A DNA stretch of 64,000 bases, from contig NZ_CAMPHV010000006.1 in the NCBI RefSeq assembly GCF_946886105.1, forward strand, positions 1 to 64,000. The letters are read 5' to 3'. This document shows, piece after piece, positions 21,088 to 29,873 of this stretch. How positions within the stretch are numbered: position 1 is the stretch's first letter; each line of letters begins with the position of its first letter. The stretch comes from an uncultured Pseudomonas sp. GTDB taxonomy: Bacteria > Pseudomonadota > Gammaproteobacteria > Pseudomonadales > Pseudomonadaceae. A program made the position numbers and the translations under genes. Under the pieces are notes generated by a model. The model was not told where the DNA came from. It saw nothing but the letters and a program-made list of their open reading frames with translations, and did not search any database.

Positions 21088-22857
21088 TTAATAAGTCCGA
21101 ACCTTCGGTTCGAACGCAGGAACTGTCTTCGGCGAGAAATTGACGGCTCGCTTGGCTACACGCTTCTCACCCGGGAAGTACAGGGAGTGGCACAGCCAGT
21201 TTTCGTCATCGCGATCTTCGTAGTCTTCGCGGGCATGGGCGCCACGGGACTCTTTACGCGTCTCGGCAGCCACCGCAGTCGCTTCGGCCACTTCAAGCAG
21301 GTTTTGCAGTTCCAGAGCTTCGATACGTGCGGTGTTGAACGCCTGGCTCTTATCCGCGATCTTGACGTTGGCGATACGCTCACGCAGGCCGGCCAACTGC
21401 TCGATCCCCTTCTGCATGTATTCGCCGGTACGGAATACACCGAAGTAGTTCTGCATGCAGGTTTGCAGCTCTTTACGCAGCGGCGCGACATCTTCACCAG
21501 CGGTGCGCCCATTGACCCCGGCCAGACGCGCGAGCGACTGATCCAGATCGGTTGCGGAGGCATTGCGGTACTCGACGCCGTCCTTCAGCGCCTTCTCCAG
21601 ATGCAGACCAGCAGCGCGACCGAACACCACCAAATCGAGCAACGAGTTGCCGCCCAGGCGGTTCGCGCCGTGGACCGACACGCAAGCCACTTCGCCCACG
21701 GCGAACAGACCTTCGATGATCTTGTCGTTGCCGTTGGCATCCTGAGTGATCGCCTGACCATGAATATTGGTGGCCACACCACCCATCATGTAGTGGCAAG
21801 TCGGCACGACCGGAACCGGCGCGACAACCGGATCGACATGGGCGAAGGTTTTCGACAGTTCACAGATGCCCGGCAGGCGGCTGTGCAGCACTTCTTCACC
21901 GAGGTGATCGAGCTTGAGCATCACGTGATCGCCATCCGGACCACAACCGTTACCGGCGATGATTTCCTTGACCATGGAGCGCGCAACCACATCGCGGCCG
22001 GCCAGGTCTTTGGCGTTCGGCGCGTAGCGTTCCATGAAACGCTCGCCGTGCTTGTTGATCAAGTAGCCACCTTCGCCGCGGCAGCCTTCGGTCACCAGGA
22101 CGCCGGCGCCGGCGATACCGGTCGGGTGGAACTGCCACATTTCGATGTCCTGCACCGGCACACCGGCACGCAGGGCCATGCCCACGCCGTCGCCCGTGTT
22201 GATCAGGGCGTTGGTGGTGGAGGCATAGATACGGCCCGCACCGCCAGTGGCCAGTACGGTGGCCTTGGAGCGGATGTAGACGGTTTCGCCGGTTTCGATG
22301 CAGATCGCGATCACGCCGACGATGGCGCCGTCCTGGTTCTTCACCAGATCGACCGCGTACCACTCGTTGAGGAACGAAGTACCGCTCTTCAGGTTAGCCT
22401 GGTACAGGGTGTGCAGCAGCGCGTGACCGGTACGGTCGGCTGCAGCGCAAGTACGGGCCGCCTGAGTCGGGTTGTCCGGCCCCTTGGACTGGCCGCCGAA
22501 CGGGCGCTGGTAAATGCGGCCCTGCTCGGTACGGGAGAACGGCAGGCCCATGTGCTCGAGTTCGAATACGGCTTCCGGACCAACGGAGCACATATATTCG
22601 ATAGCGTCCTGGTCGCCGATATAGTCGGAGCCCTTGACCGTGTCGTACATGTGCCAGCGCCAATCGTCGTTCGGGTCGGCCGATGCGATGGCGCAGGTGA
22701 TGCCGCCCTGGGCGGACACGGTGTGCGAACGGGTCGGGAAAACTTTGGTGACTACAGCGGTCTTGTGGCCGCCCTGAGCCAGTTGCAGCGCGGCACGCAT
22801 GCCCGCACCGCCGCCACCGATGATGATGGCGTCATAAGAAAGCGTACGAATAGTCAT
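21088..22857 (-). CDS. sdhA: Succinate dehydrogenase flavoprotein subunit
   Basis: Flavoprotein of 589 residues, full length. FAD dinucleotide motif [15 protein letters not shown]; covalent FAD-linking His45 in [11 protein letters not shown]; substrate-site segments QFHPTGIAG and [18 protein letters not shown]. It oxidises succinate to fumarate on the cytoplasmic face of the inner membrane, as part of complex II and the TCA cycle. Three bases separate it from sdhD, so the operon is tightly coupled. Confidence 0.98.
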   Translation of the reverse strand: MTIRTLSYDAIIIGGGGAGMRAALQLAQGGHKTAVVTKVFPTRSHTVSAQGGITCAIASADPNDDWRWHMYDTVKGSDYIGDQDAIEYMCSVGPEAVFELEHMGLPFSRTEQGRIYQRPFGGQSKGPDNPTQAARTCAAADRTGHALLHTLYQANLKSGTSFLNEWYAVDLVKNQDGAIVGVIAICIETGETVYIRSKATVLATGGAGRIYASTTNALINTGDGVGMALRAGVPVQDIEMWQFHPTGIAGAGVLVTEGCRGEGGYLINKHGERFMERYAPNAKDLAGRDVVARSMVKEIIAGNGCGPDGDHVMLKLDHLGEEVLHSRLPGICELSKTFAHVDPVVAPVPVVPTCHYMMGGVATNIHGQAITQDANGNDKIIEGLFAVGEVACVSVHGANRLGGNSLLDLVVFGRAAGLHLEKALKDGVEYRNASATDLDQSLARLAGVNGRTAGEDVAPLRKELQTCMQNYFGVFRTGEYMQKGIEQLAGLRERIANVKIADKSQAFNTARIEALELQNLLEVAEATAVAAETRKESRGAHAREDYEDRDDENWLCHSLYFPGEKRVAKRAVNFSPKTVPAFEPKVRTY

Positions 22858-22860
22858 GGA

Positions 22861-23229
22861 TCAGATACCCCAAAGAATCTGCACGCCCCAGGCGAAGAAC
22901 GTGAACATGGCGACGCCACACGCGGCCTGGAACAAGAAACGCACTACGGTTGCGTACTTACCCAGCGCCATCGGCGTCAGGTAGTCGGTGGAAATCGTCC
23001 ACATACCGACCCAGGCGTGGGCGCTGAGCGCGACCAGGGTCAGCAAACTGAAAATGCGCATCGCATTATTGGAGAACAGACCATGCCACTCGGCGTAACC
23101 CATACCTGGGTTAAGCACTACATAGCCAAGCAGAAACACCACATAAGCCGCGAGAATGACAGCAGATACACGCTGCGCCATCCAGTCGTACAGACCGGAA
23201 CGCGAGAAGTTCGTAACGTTGGTTACCAT
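22861..23229 (-). CDS. sdhD: Succinate dehydrogenase membrane anchor subunit
   Basis: Anchor subunit of 122 residues with three membrane helices. His71 in LSAHAWVGMW corresponds to the heme b ligand His71 of E. coli SdhD. An upstream extension in the frame (to 23421) lies wholly inside sdhC and is not credible; ATG at 23229 overlaps the sdhC end by 7 bp. With SdhC it binds heme and ubiquinone and anchors SdhAB. Confidence 0.96.
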   Translation of the reverse strand: MVTNVTNFSRSGLYDWMAQRVSAVILAAYVVFLLGYVVLNPGMGYAEWHGLFSNNAMRIFSLLTLVALSAHAWVGMWTISTDYLTPMALGKYATVVRFLFQAACGVAMFTFFAWGVQILWGI

Positions 23230-23597
23230 ATCCACACCCCCACCAATACGATCAGGATCACCGAAACCACGATGACGATTTTCGAGCCCAGCTTGCCGCC
23301 TTCCAGCGTTTCGCCGATGCCCATATCCATGATCAAGTGGCGCACGCCGGCCACCAGGTGGTAAAGCAGAGCGGACAGCAATCCCCAAATCACGAACTTG
23401 GCCAGCGGACTGGTCAGGCATTCTTTCACCTGGACGAAGCCTTCCTCGGAAGCCAGCGACTTGTCGAGCCCGAACAGCAGCACGGCAATACCGACGAAAA
23501 GGATGACACCGGATATACGGTGAAGAATGGACGTGTAAGCGGTGACTGGGAGTTTGATAGTCCTAAGGTCTAGGTTTACAGGTCGTTGGCTATTCAC
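23223..23597 (-). CDS. sdhC: Succinate dehydrogenase cytochrome b556 subunit
   Basis: Cytochrome b subunit of 124 residues with three membrane helices. Ser23 and Arg27 in SILHRISG match the quinone-site residues, and His80 in YHLVAGVRHLIMD matches the heme ligand, each four positions before its E. coli equivalent. The start is GTG at 23597: an in-frame TAA lies two codons upstream, and no ATG precedes the conserved NSQRPVNLDLRTIKLP. The ribosome site is weak. First gene of sdhCDAB; its promoter is about 130 bp upstream. Confidence 0.96.
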   Translation of the reverse strand: MNSQRPVNLDLRTIKLPVTAYTSILHRISGVILFVGIAVLLFGLDKSLASEEGFVQVKECLTSPLAKFVIWGLLSALLYHLVAGVRHLIMDMGIGETLEGGKLGSKIVIVVSVILIVLVGVWIW

Positions 23598-23729
23598 GGC
23601 TTTTTATCACACTGAGAGCCCCTAACTATCAGGGCAAAGTTGTCGGGAAGTGCACTGGTCAGGTACCCATCACCCAAGAAGTGACGACCCCCAGAATATC
23701 AGGCGGAAACCCCTGGCGGTCGGGCGCAG

Positions 23730-23758
23730 AGTATAAACAGTTAGGTTACTAATGACAA
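23730..23758 (-). promoter_or_regulatory. sigma-70 promoter of sdhCDAB
   Basis: On the minus strand TTGTCA (23753-23758) and TATACT (23730-23735) are 17 bp apart, each one base from consensus with ideal spacing. Transcription would begin near 23723, leaving a leader of about 125 nt before the sdhC GTG. The leader contains a small hairpin CCCT/AGGG near 23620-23634. Confidence 0.85.
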
Positions 23759-23872
23759 TGCAAAGGCCTTTACCTAAAAGCGGATTGCGCACCCTATATA
23801 AATGACGTAAAGGGCCCTATTTTTATACAAAGAACCACCCGCAAACCCTTCTACCGCCTGGGTTTTCGCAAA

Positions 23873-23900
23873 TTGACTTTAGAATTTATCCCACTATAGT
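23873..23900 (+). promoter_or_regulatory. sigma-70 promoter of gltA
   Basis: TTGACT (23873-23878) and TATAGT (23895-23900) are 16 bp apart in AT-rich DNA. Transcription would start near 23907, giving a leader of about 50 nt that ends in the strong ribosome site TTAGGAGG before the gltA ATG. The promoter is back to back with the sdh promoter within a 362-bp shared region. Confidence 0.82.
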
Positions 23901-23959
23901 GGTGCGGGCCCTGCGTGGGGGGCTGTCAGATGAGTCCAAGCATAATTAGGAGGCCACAC

Positions 23960-25234
23960 ATGGCTGACAAAAAAGCGCAGTTGATCATCGAGGGCAATGC
24001 CCCCGTCGAGCTGCCCGTTTTATCCGGCACCGTTGGTCCCGATGTAATTGACGTGCGGGGCTTAACCGCCACGGGCCGTTTCACATTTGATCCTGGCTTT
24101 ATGTCCACCGCCTCGTGCGAGTCGAAGATCACCTACATCGACGGCGATCAGGGCATTCTGCTACACCGCGGCTACCCCATCGAGCAGTTGGCCGATCAGT
24201 CCGACTACCTGGAGACCTGCTACCTGCTGCTCAACGGCGAACTGCCGAACGCAGAGGACAAGGCCAAATTCGTCAGCACCATCAAGAACCACACCATGGT
24301 TCACGAACAGTTGAAGACCTTCTTCAACGGTTTCCGTCGCGATGCCCATCCAATGGCCATCATGTGCGGCGTGGTTGGCGCCCTCTCCGCCTTCTACCAC
24401 GACTCGCTGGACATCAATAACCCGCATCATCGCGAAGTATCGGCCATGCGCCTGATCGCCAAGATGCCGACCATCGCCGCCATGACCTACAAGTACTCCA
24501 TGGGTCAGCCGATGATGTATCCGCGTAACGACCTGAACTACGCGGAAAACTTCCTGCACATGATGTTCAACACTCCGTGCGAGATCAAACCGATCAGCCC
24601 GGTGCTGGCCAAGGCCATGGATAAGATCTTTATCCTGCACGCCGACCACGAGCAGAACGCTTCCACCTCGACCGTGCGTCTGGCCGGCTCCTCGGGCGCC
24701 AACCCGTTCGCCTGTATCGCCGCCGGTATCGCCGCACTCTGGGGCCCAGCCCACGGCGGTGCCAACGAAGCGGTGCTGAGCATGCTCGACGAAATCGGCG
24801 ATGTCTCCAACATCGACACCTTCATCGCCAAGGCCAAGGACAAGAACGATCCGTTCAAGCTGATGGGCTTCGGTCACCGGGTTTACAAGAACCGCGACCC
24901 GCGCGCCACCGTGATGAAACAGACCTGCGACGAAGTGTTGGCAGAGCTGGGCATCACCAACGACCCGCAGCTGGAACTGGCCATGCGCCTGGAAGAGATC
25001 GCCCTGACCGACCCGTACTTCATCGAGCGTTCGCTGTACCCGAACGTCGACTTCTACTCGGGCATCATCCTCAAGGCCATCGGTATTCCGACCAGTATGT
25101 TCACCGTGATCTTCGCTCTGGCGCGTACCGTCGGCTGGATCTCGCACTGGAAGGAAATGCTCTCCAGCCCGTACAAGATTGGCCGCCCGCGCCAGCTCTA
25201 TACCGGCTATACGCAGCGCGACATCAAGAAGTAA
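23960..25234 (+). CDS. gltA: Citrate synthase (type II)
   Basis: Citrate synthase of 424 residues, the hexameric gram-negative type that is usually NADH-inhibited. Catalytic motifs: [27 protein letters not shown] (active-site His) and [14 protein letters not shown]. It condenses oxaloacetate and acetyl-CoA. The frame opens at 23915, but ATG at 23960 has AGGAGG 6 nt upstream and gives the normal N-terminus [12 protein letters not shown]. Divergent from sdhCDAB, so entry to and later steps of the TCA cycle share one control region. Confidence 0.98.
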   Translation: MADKKAQLIIEGNAPVELPVLSGTVGPDVIDVRGLTATGRFTFDPGFMSTASCESKITYIDGDQGILLHRGYPIEQLADQSDYLETCYLLLNGELPNAEDKAKFVSTIKNHTMVHEQLKTFFNGFRRDAHPMAIMCGVVGALSAFYHDSLDINNPHHREVSAMRLIAKMPTIAAMTYKYSMGQPMMYPRNDLNYAENFLHMMFNTPCEIKPISPVLAKAMDKIFILHADHEQNASTSTVRLAGSSGANPFACIAAGIAALWGPAHGGANEAVLSMLDEIGDVSNIDTFIAKAKDKNDPFKLMGFGHRVYKNRDPRATVMKQTCDEVLAELGITNDPQLELAMRLEEIALTDPYFIERSLYPNVDFYSGIILKAIGIPTSMFTVIFALARTVGWISHWKEMLSSPYKIGRPRQLYTGYTQRDIKK

Positions 25235-25253
25235 GCTGTAAATCGCGCCGTAC

Positions 25254-25283
25254 AAAAAAGGCTGCCCTCGGGCAGCCTTTTTT
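25254..25283 (+). terminator. Terminator of gltA, probably bidirectional
   Basis: A6, then stem GGCTGCC / GGCAGCC with a 4-nt loop, then T6. It lies 20 bp after the gltA stop and 23 bp before the convergent START-domain gene, so it can serve both. Confidence 0.92.
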
Positions 25284-25305
25284 GCATCCACATAGCCACA
25301 GACCG

Positions 25306-25914
25306 CTAGGGCTTTTCCGCGCGCTCACGCAGCGCACTCAAAGTCTCGTAGGGCGCATCCACCACGAAGCTATTGGCCAGCCAAGATGGCACGCTGCCGC
25401 CCGGCTCGGTATGCACCTGGTAGACCACCTCGACCTGCCCCGCCCCTTTCGGGGTAAACCGCCAGAAACCCTCGAGCTTGCTCACCCGGATAAAGCCCTT
25501 CTGCTCGGGCAGATGATCGGCAGCTCCATGCAACAGACGGGTGACACTGCCATCGGCACCGCGCTCGGTCGCTACGCGCACCACCGAATCGCGCGGGGCT
25601 ACCGGCCAAGGCGCGTTGAAACGGCTATAAACCCAGCTGTATTCGTGGTCGCTGCTCACCAGCCTTTGTTGACGGCAGCTATGAATCCAGGCACAGGAAG
25701 CGTCGACATCATCCTGCAGTTTCAGCAGGGTCTGCACGTCGGTGTTCAGGGTTGCCACGCCGCGGTAGGCCTGATAGCCGGAACCGGCCACCTTATGCAA
25801 ATACACCTGGATACCGTCCTCATCCTTGACCAGACGCCAAGCCTCGGCCTGAGCCGGGCTAACAGCGAACGACAGCAACACTGCAAATAAAAGGTGACGC
25901 GGGTATAGATCCAT
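25306..25914 (-). CDS. Exported START-domain protein
   Basis: Protein of 202 residues with a signal peptide (about residues 1-24, ending SPAQA). The rest matches the START lipid-transfer fold as seen in bacterial homologues: WRLVKDEDGIQVYLHKV near the mature N-terminus, then PWPVAPRDSVVRV and GFWRFTPK. Likely periplasmic binding of a hydrophobic ligand; the ligand is unknown. ATG at 25914 is chosen over 25935 because GGAGGGG lies 4-5 nt upstream. It converges on gltA. The YkgJ gene lies 27 bp upstream on the same strand. Confidence 0.88.
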   Translation of the reverse strand: MDLYPRHLLFAVLLSFAVSPAQAEAWRLVKDEDGIQVYLHKVAGSGYQAYRGVATLNTDVQTLLKLQDDVDASCAWIHSCRQQRLVSSDHEYSWVYSRFNAPWPVAPRDSVVRVATERGADGSVTRLLHGAADHLPEQKGFIRVSKLEGFWRFTPKGAGQVEVVYQVHTEPGGSVPSWLANSFVVDAPYETLSALRERAEKP

Positions 25915-25941
25915 TATTCCCCCTCCAGGCTGCAAACATGC

Positions 25942-26202
25942 CTAGCCAGCCAACGACGTGCTCCGCTCCAGCCACTCGAGCAGACGAATCGCCTCTTCCC
26001 GGCTGCTGCCGCAGACCTCGGGGTCGGCGCGAAACGCCGAACAGACCGCTGGTCGCTCGGGCTTACCGAACAGGCCGCAGTAATTGTCCGCGGAAAGTTG
26101 CACACAGCGCTCGCCCGCGGCCTTGCCCAGAGGCATGCCAGGAATCGGGGAGCTGATCGAAGGCGCAATGCAGCAAGCGCCACAGCCGGCACGGCAATCC
26201 AT
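25942..26202 (-). CDS. YkgJ-family cysteine cluster protein
   Basis: Small protein of 86 residues beginning MDCRAGCGACCIAPSI, with further cysteines in GERCVQL, NYCGLFG, AVCSAF and EVCGSS. The family (CxxxCxxCC) is thought to bind zinc or an iron-sulfur cluster; its function is unsettled. The two following genes on the strand suggest co-transcription with the START-domain gene. The short length is typical for this family in pseudomonads. Confidence 0.88.
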   Translation of the reverse strand: MDCRAGCGACCIAPSISSPIPGMPLGKAAGERCVQLSADNYCGLFGKPERPAVCSAFRADPEVCGSSREEAIRLLEWLERSTSLAG

Positions 26203-26346
26203 AAAACGAAATGACCTCGACAGTAATCGACAAACCGGCGGATAGCCGTGCAGGCCCCGTCGGCGCTGGCGATTTTACCCGGCCCGACGACGGATTGGCA
26301 GCGTGCTCGCGCCCAGCGGCGTAGCGCGCGACGAGCCGTTGCCGGC

Positions 26347-27225
26347 TCAGCGCTTTCCGGCAGGCAGCAGGCGCGAGATCAGGCTCGAAGTGTCCCAACG
26401 CCCGCCACCTTTGGCCTGCACTTCGGCATAGAACTGATCGACCAGCGCGGTGACCGGTAATTGCGCGCCGTTGCGCCGTGCCTCATCGAGCAGGATGGAC
26501 AGGTCCTTGCGCATCCAATCGACGGCAAAGCCGAAATCGAACTCGCCGGCCAGCATGCTCTTATGGCGATTGTCCAACTGCCAGGACTGCGCCGCACCCT
26601 TGCCGATCACCTCCATCGCAGCCAGGCCATCGAGGCCGGCGCACTGGGCGAAATGCAAGGCTTCGGATAAACCCTGGAGCAACCCGCCGATGCAGATCTG
26701 ATTGACCATTTTGGTCAACTGGCCGCTGCCGACAGGCCCCATCAAACGGGTCATGCGCGCATAGGCTTGGAGGATCGGCTCGGCCCCGGCATACAGTTCG
26801 GGCTCGCCGCCGAGCATGATCGTCAGCGCGGCGTTCTGTGCACCGGCCTGACCGCCGGAAACGGGCGCGTCGAGAAAGCCCAAACCGAGCTCCGCAGCTT
26901 GCGCCGCCAACTCGCGGGCGACATCGGCCGACGCGGTGGTGTGATCGATCAGCGTAGCGCCGGGCTGCATACCGGCCAGCGCCCCATCGGTGCCCAGCAC
27001 CACGCTGCGCAGATCGTCGTCGTTACCCACGCAGACCATCACCCATTGGGCGCCTTGAGCCGCGGCGCGCGGGGTCGACGCATGGCTTCCAGCGAACTCG
27101 CTGGCCCAACGCTCGGCTTTGGCTGCCGTGCGGTTATAGACGCAGACTTGATGGCCAGCGCGCGCCAAATGCCCCGCCATCGGATACCCCATTACGCCCA
27201 ACCCGATAAAAGCTACTTTCGCCAT
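26347..27225 (-). CDS. 3-hydroxyisobutyrate dehydrogenase-family oxidoreductase
   Basis: Beta-hydroxyacid dehydrogenase of 292 residues. The N-terminal NAD(P) motif is FIGLGVMGYPMAGHL; the substrate motif is DAPVSGGQAGA; the catalytic Lys lies in GQLTKMVNQI. Members oxidise 3-hydroxyisobutyrate, tartronate semialdehyde, glyoxylate or similar acids; the exact substrate is not determined here. GTG at 27231 would add two residues, but ATG at 27225 is better spaced from the G-rich ribosome site. It is divergent from the exonuclease gene. Confidence 0.9.
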   Translation of the reverse strand: MAKVAFIGLGVMGYPMAGHLARAGHQVCVYNRTAAKAERWASEFAGSHASTPRAAAQGAQWVMVCVGNDDDLRSVVLGTDGALAGMQPGATLIDHTTASADVARELAAQAAELGLGFLDAPVSGGQAGAQNAALTIMLGGEPELYAGAEPILQAYARMTRLMGPVGSGQLTKMVNQICIGGLLQGLSEALHFAQCAGLDGLAAMEVIGKGAAQSWQLDNRHKSMLAGEFDFGFAVDWMRKDLSILLDEARRNGAQLPVTALVDQFYAEVQAKGGGRWDTSSLISRLLPAGKR

Positions 27226-27320
27226 ACCCACCCCCGATATTCGTAGGCAACCAATCTAACATGGGGGTTTACCTCGCCCGAATGGGGCTTGCATACTGCG
27301 GCACGCGCAACGGAGGGCCT

Positions 27321-27863
27321 ATGGGACATTGGTTAGTCATCGATTTGGAAGCCACCACGGACGAAGGCGGCTGGCCTTTGCAGGACATGGAAATCATCGA
27401 GATTGGTGCCAGCCTGGTGGGTGCCGACGGCCATGAAGTGGATCATTTCCAGCGTTTCGTAAAACCGCTACGCCGGCCTCTGCTGACCAACTTCTGCCGT
27501 GAGCTCACGCATATCGGCCAGGCCAATGTCGATAGCGCCGCGCCCTTGGTCCAGGTCTGGGGGCAATTCGAACGCTGGCTGCAGACCCACCAGCCGCGTC
27601 TGGTCGGCTGGGCCAGTTGGGGGGAATACGACCGCCGGCAGTTGGAGCAGGATTGGCAGCAGCATCAACTGAGCAGTTGCCTGAGCCAGATCCCCCACCT
27701 CAACCTCAAACGACGCTTTGCCGAAGCCCGCCAACTGCCGCGCTCGGTCGGGCTCAATAGCGCCCTGCAACTGGCCGGCCTGCATTTCAGCGGCCAGCAG
27801 CACCGCGCCCTCAACGATGCGCGCAACACCGCCCGCCTGCTGCCCCTGGTGCTGCCGGTGTAA
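27321..27863 (+). CDS. DEDDh 3'-5' exonuclease
   Basis: Exonuclease of 180 residues, ERI-1/RNase T-like branch. The acidic residues of the DEDDh set are visible: Asp and Glu in VIDLEATTDE, Asp in WGEYDRRQL, and His with the final Asp in HRALNDARNTARLL. It probably trims RNA or DNA 3' ends with two metal ions. ATG at 27321 has GGAGGG 4-5 nt upstream; the open frame before it (from 27261) has no ribosome site. The plus-strand ppnP gene follows after 72 bp. Confidence 0.9.
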   Translation: MGHWLVIDLEATTDEGGWPLQDMEIIEIGASLVGADGHEVDHFQRFVKPLRRPLLTNFCRELTHIGQANVDSAAPLVQVWGQFERWLQTHQPRLVGWASWGEYDRRQLEQDWQQHQLSSCLSQIPHLNLKRRFAEARQLPRSVGLNSALQLAGLHFSGQQHRALNDARNTARLLPLVLPV

Positions 27864-27935
27864 AGCGGATGACGCCTCGAAAAGCCTTCGGCATACTGGC
27901 GCCCCTTTTCTTCACAGCCTTGCAAGGAATTACAG

Positions 27936-28217
27936 ATGTTCAAGGTCAATGAATACTTCGACGGCACCGTCACTTCCATCGCCTTCGCCATGGCTGAAGG
28001 CCCTGCCACCGTTGGTGTGATGGCACCCGGCGAATACGAATTCGGCACCAGCCAATTGGAGGTGATGCACGTGGTTGCAGGCGCCCTGACCGTCAAGTTG
28101 CCGGGCAGCGACAGCTGGGAAACCTTTGCCAGCGGCAGCCAGTTCACCGTGCCGGCCAATAGCAAATTCCAACTCAAGGTCGCCGTGGATACCGCCTATC
28201 TCTGCGAATACCGCTAA
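27936..28217 (+). CDS. ppnP: Pyrimidine/purine nucleoside phosphorylase
   Basis: Single cupin of 93 residues, formerly DUF1255 (YaiE). Members split a range of nucleosides with phosphate. The chain begins [10 protein letters not shown] and contains [13 protein letters not shown] and [13 protein letters not shown], the family signatures. AAGGAATT lies upstream of the ATG. A repeat element starts directly after the stop codon, and the likely terminator lies beyond it at 28376. Confidence 0.95.
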   Translation: MFKVNEYFDGTVTSIAFAMAEGPATVGVMAPGEYEFGTSQLEVMHVVAGALTVKLPGSDSWETFASGSQFTVPANSKFQLKVAVDTAYLCEYR

Positions 28218-28358
28218 CAGGCCGTTGAAAAACTACCTGCGTTGGCAATACGGCGTTAAAAACAGGCTCGGAATGCTCATTTACAGCAGTAAACTCCGCT
28301 TCCTCGCCTGTTTTTGCCTTGTCTTGCCTGCCTCGCCTACGTTTTTCAACAGCCTGCT
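28218..28358. repeat. MITE-like palindromic repeat, full copy
   Basis: About 141 bp with imperfect terminal inverted repeats: left CAGGCCGTTGAAAAAC, right GTTTTTCAACAGCCTG (one mismatch). Inside is a second inverted pair, AAAAACAGGC and GCCTGTTTTT, and near the centre a weaker one, so the whole element can fold into one long hairpin. It has no coding capacity. Left-end copies occur at 28417 and 45402. Structure and dispersed copies suggest a small non-autonomous mobile element; no target duplication was confirmed. Confidence 0.75.
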
Positions 28359-28375
28359 AATCTGTCGTGACAATG

Positions 28376-28412
28376 AAACCGGCCAGCTCATGCCGAGCTG
28401 GCCGGTTTTTTT
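28376..28412 (+). terminator. Strong terminator downstream of ppnP and the repeat
   Basis: Perfect 14-bp stem AAACCGGCCAGCTC / GAGCTGGCCGGTTT with a 5-nt loop, then more T. It is the first strong terminator after ppnP, 159 bp past its stop, with the repeat element in between. Confidence 0.88.
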
Positions 28413-28416
28413 ATTT

Positions 28417-28441
28417 AGCAGGCTGCTGAAAGACCACCTGC
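28417..28441. repeat. Partial copy (one end) of the MITE-like repeat
   Basis: AGCAGGCTGCTGAAAGACC and the following CACCTGC match the left end of the element at 28218 with a few changes. Similarity stops after about 25 bp. It lies right after the terminator at 28376. Confidence 0.6.
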
Positions 28442-28527
28442 ACCCGTGTGCCCGACCGCCGAACAAGGGCTGGCGGTAAACCACACGCTTTGTGCTCACT
28501 GCACGATCAACTGCCCGGACCAAGCCA

Positions 28528-29427
28528 ATGCCACGCTCATCGCATTTTTCCCTGGTGATTCTGCCGATCATGCTGTTGCTGGTCGCGATGACCTCGATCC
28601 AGAGCGGCGCCTCGCTCGCCAAAGGCTTGTTCCCGGTAATAGGTGCGACCGGCACCACCGCCCTGCGCCTCGGCCTGGCAGCGCTGATCCTGTGCATCCT
28701 GATGCGTCCCTGGCAGGCACGTTTGAGCCTGAGTTCCTGCCGCTCGCTGCTCGCTTACGGCATCGCCCTGGGCAGCATGAACCTGCTGTTCTATCTATCG
28801 CTGCAGACCATCCCCCTGGGGATCGCCGTAGCCCTCGAATTCACCGGCCCGCTCGGGCTCGCCTTGCTGTCCTCGCGGCGCTTGCTGGATTTCGTTTGGA
28901 TAGCCATGGCGGTTTTCGGCCTTTGGCTGCTGCTACCCAGCGCGCAAGCCGATGTGCAGCTCGACCCCATGGGCATGGCCCTGGCACTGGGCGCGGGCCT
29001 GTGCTGGGCGCTGTATATCGTCTTCGGCCAGAAAGCCGGTGCCGAACACGGCCGGCAGACCGTGGCCCTGGGCACCATAGTCGCGGCCTTATGGGTATTC
29101 CCGATTGGCCTGTGGCACGTCGGCGGCAGCCTGTTTTCGCTCGACCTGCTGCCGATCGCCCTCGGCGTCGCGGTGCTCTCCTCGGCCCTGCCCTACAGCC
29201 TGGAAATGGTCGCGCTGACCCGTTTGCCCGCGCGCACGTTCAGCATCCTGATGAGCATGGAGCCGGCCATCGCCGCCCTCTCTGGCCTGTTGTTCCTGAA
29301 CGAACGCCTGACCTTGAGCCAGTGGCTGGCGATCAGCGCGATCATCCTGGCTTCGGCCGGTGCGGCGGCGACCATCAAGCCCAAGGGCAAAGCGAGTGGA
29401 GTTGACGTTCCCTCGGCACCGGCTTAG
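28528..29427 (+). CDS. rhtA: Threonine/homoserine exporter RhtA
   Basis: EamA-family inner-membrane exporter of 299 residues with ten predicted helices. Segments such as LLLVAMTSIQSGASLAKGLF, IPLGIAVALEFTGPLG and LPYSLEMVALTRLPARTF closely match E. coli RhtA as I recall it, so threonine/homoserine efflux is the best guess. ATG at 28528 gives the usual N-terminus; an earlier in-frame start at 28492 has no advantage. The ribosome site is weak. A receiver-domain gene follows 35 bp downstream on the same strand. Confidence 0.88.
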   Translation: MPRSSHFSLVILPIMLLLVAMTSIQSGASLAKGLFPVIGATGTTALRLGLAALILCILMRPWQARLSLSSCRSLLAYGIALGSMNLLFYLSLQTIPLGIAVALEFTGPLGLALLSSRRLLDFVWIAMAVFGLWLLLPSAQADVQLDPMGMALALGAGLCWALYIVFGQKAGAEHGRQTVALGTIVAALWVFPIGLWHVGGSLFSLDLLPIALGVAVLSSALPYSLEMVALTRLPARTFSILMSMEPAIAALSGLLFLNERLTLSQWLAISAIILASAGAAATIKPKGKASGVDVPSAPA

Positions 29428-29462
29428 CTGTAGGGGTAAGCCTCGAGCATTTGGAGAACGGC

Positions 29463-29837
29463 ATGTGGCGAATCCTAGTAGTCGAAGACTCCCCCACCAA
29501 TATGCTGCTGGCGGTCGAAATCCTGAAATTCGCCGGCCATACGGCCCTCGAGGCACCCACCGCGACTGAAGGCATTGCGCTCGCGCGCAGCGAGCACCCG
29601 GACGTGATCCTGATGGACATTCACTTACCGGACATGGATGGCGACGCGGCGATGCAAATCATTAAGGCCGACCCGACAACCTGCGATATACCGATCATTG
29701 CCCTGACCGCTTCGATTCGCAGCGGTGACGACAAAGCCATGCGCGAAGCGGGTTTCGATGGATGCCTGAGCAAGCCGATCAGCTACAAGGCGTTTCTTGC
29801 CGAGATCGAGACAGTGGCGAGCCGCCATAACGGCTGA
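29463..29837 (+). CDS. Single-domain response regulator (CheY-like)
   Basis: Receiver domain alone, 124 residues. The acidic pocket is in VVEDS, phospho-acceptor Asp52 is in LMDIHLPDMDG, Thr82 in ALTAS and Lys104 in LSKPIS. No output domain, so it must act by protein contact or as a phosphotransfer step. ATG at 29463 has GGAG 6 nt upstream; a TTG at 29451 overlaps that site and is rejected. It converges with the receiver gene at 29874 (36 bp between stops) and may belong functionally to the kinase operon there. Confidence 0.92.
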   Translation: MWRILVVEDSPTNMLLAVEILKFAGHTALEAPTATEGIALARSEHPDVILMDIHLPDMDGDAAMQIIKADPTTCDIPIIALTASIRSGDDKAMREAGFDGCLSKPISYKAFLAEIETVASRHNG

Positions 29838-29873
29838 TAGTCGCTCGGCCGAACATCGATGACGCTCAACGGG

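Noticed and set aside
20386..23364. Open frame of 992 codons opposite sdhB, sdhA and sdhD
   Set aside because: Runs through three conserved genes in the antisense direction without recognisable domains; long antisense frames are expected with biased third positions.
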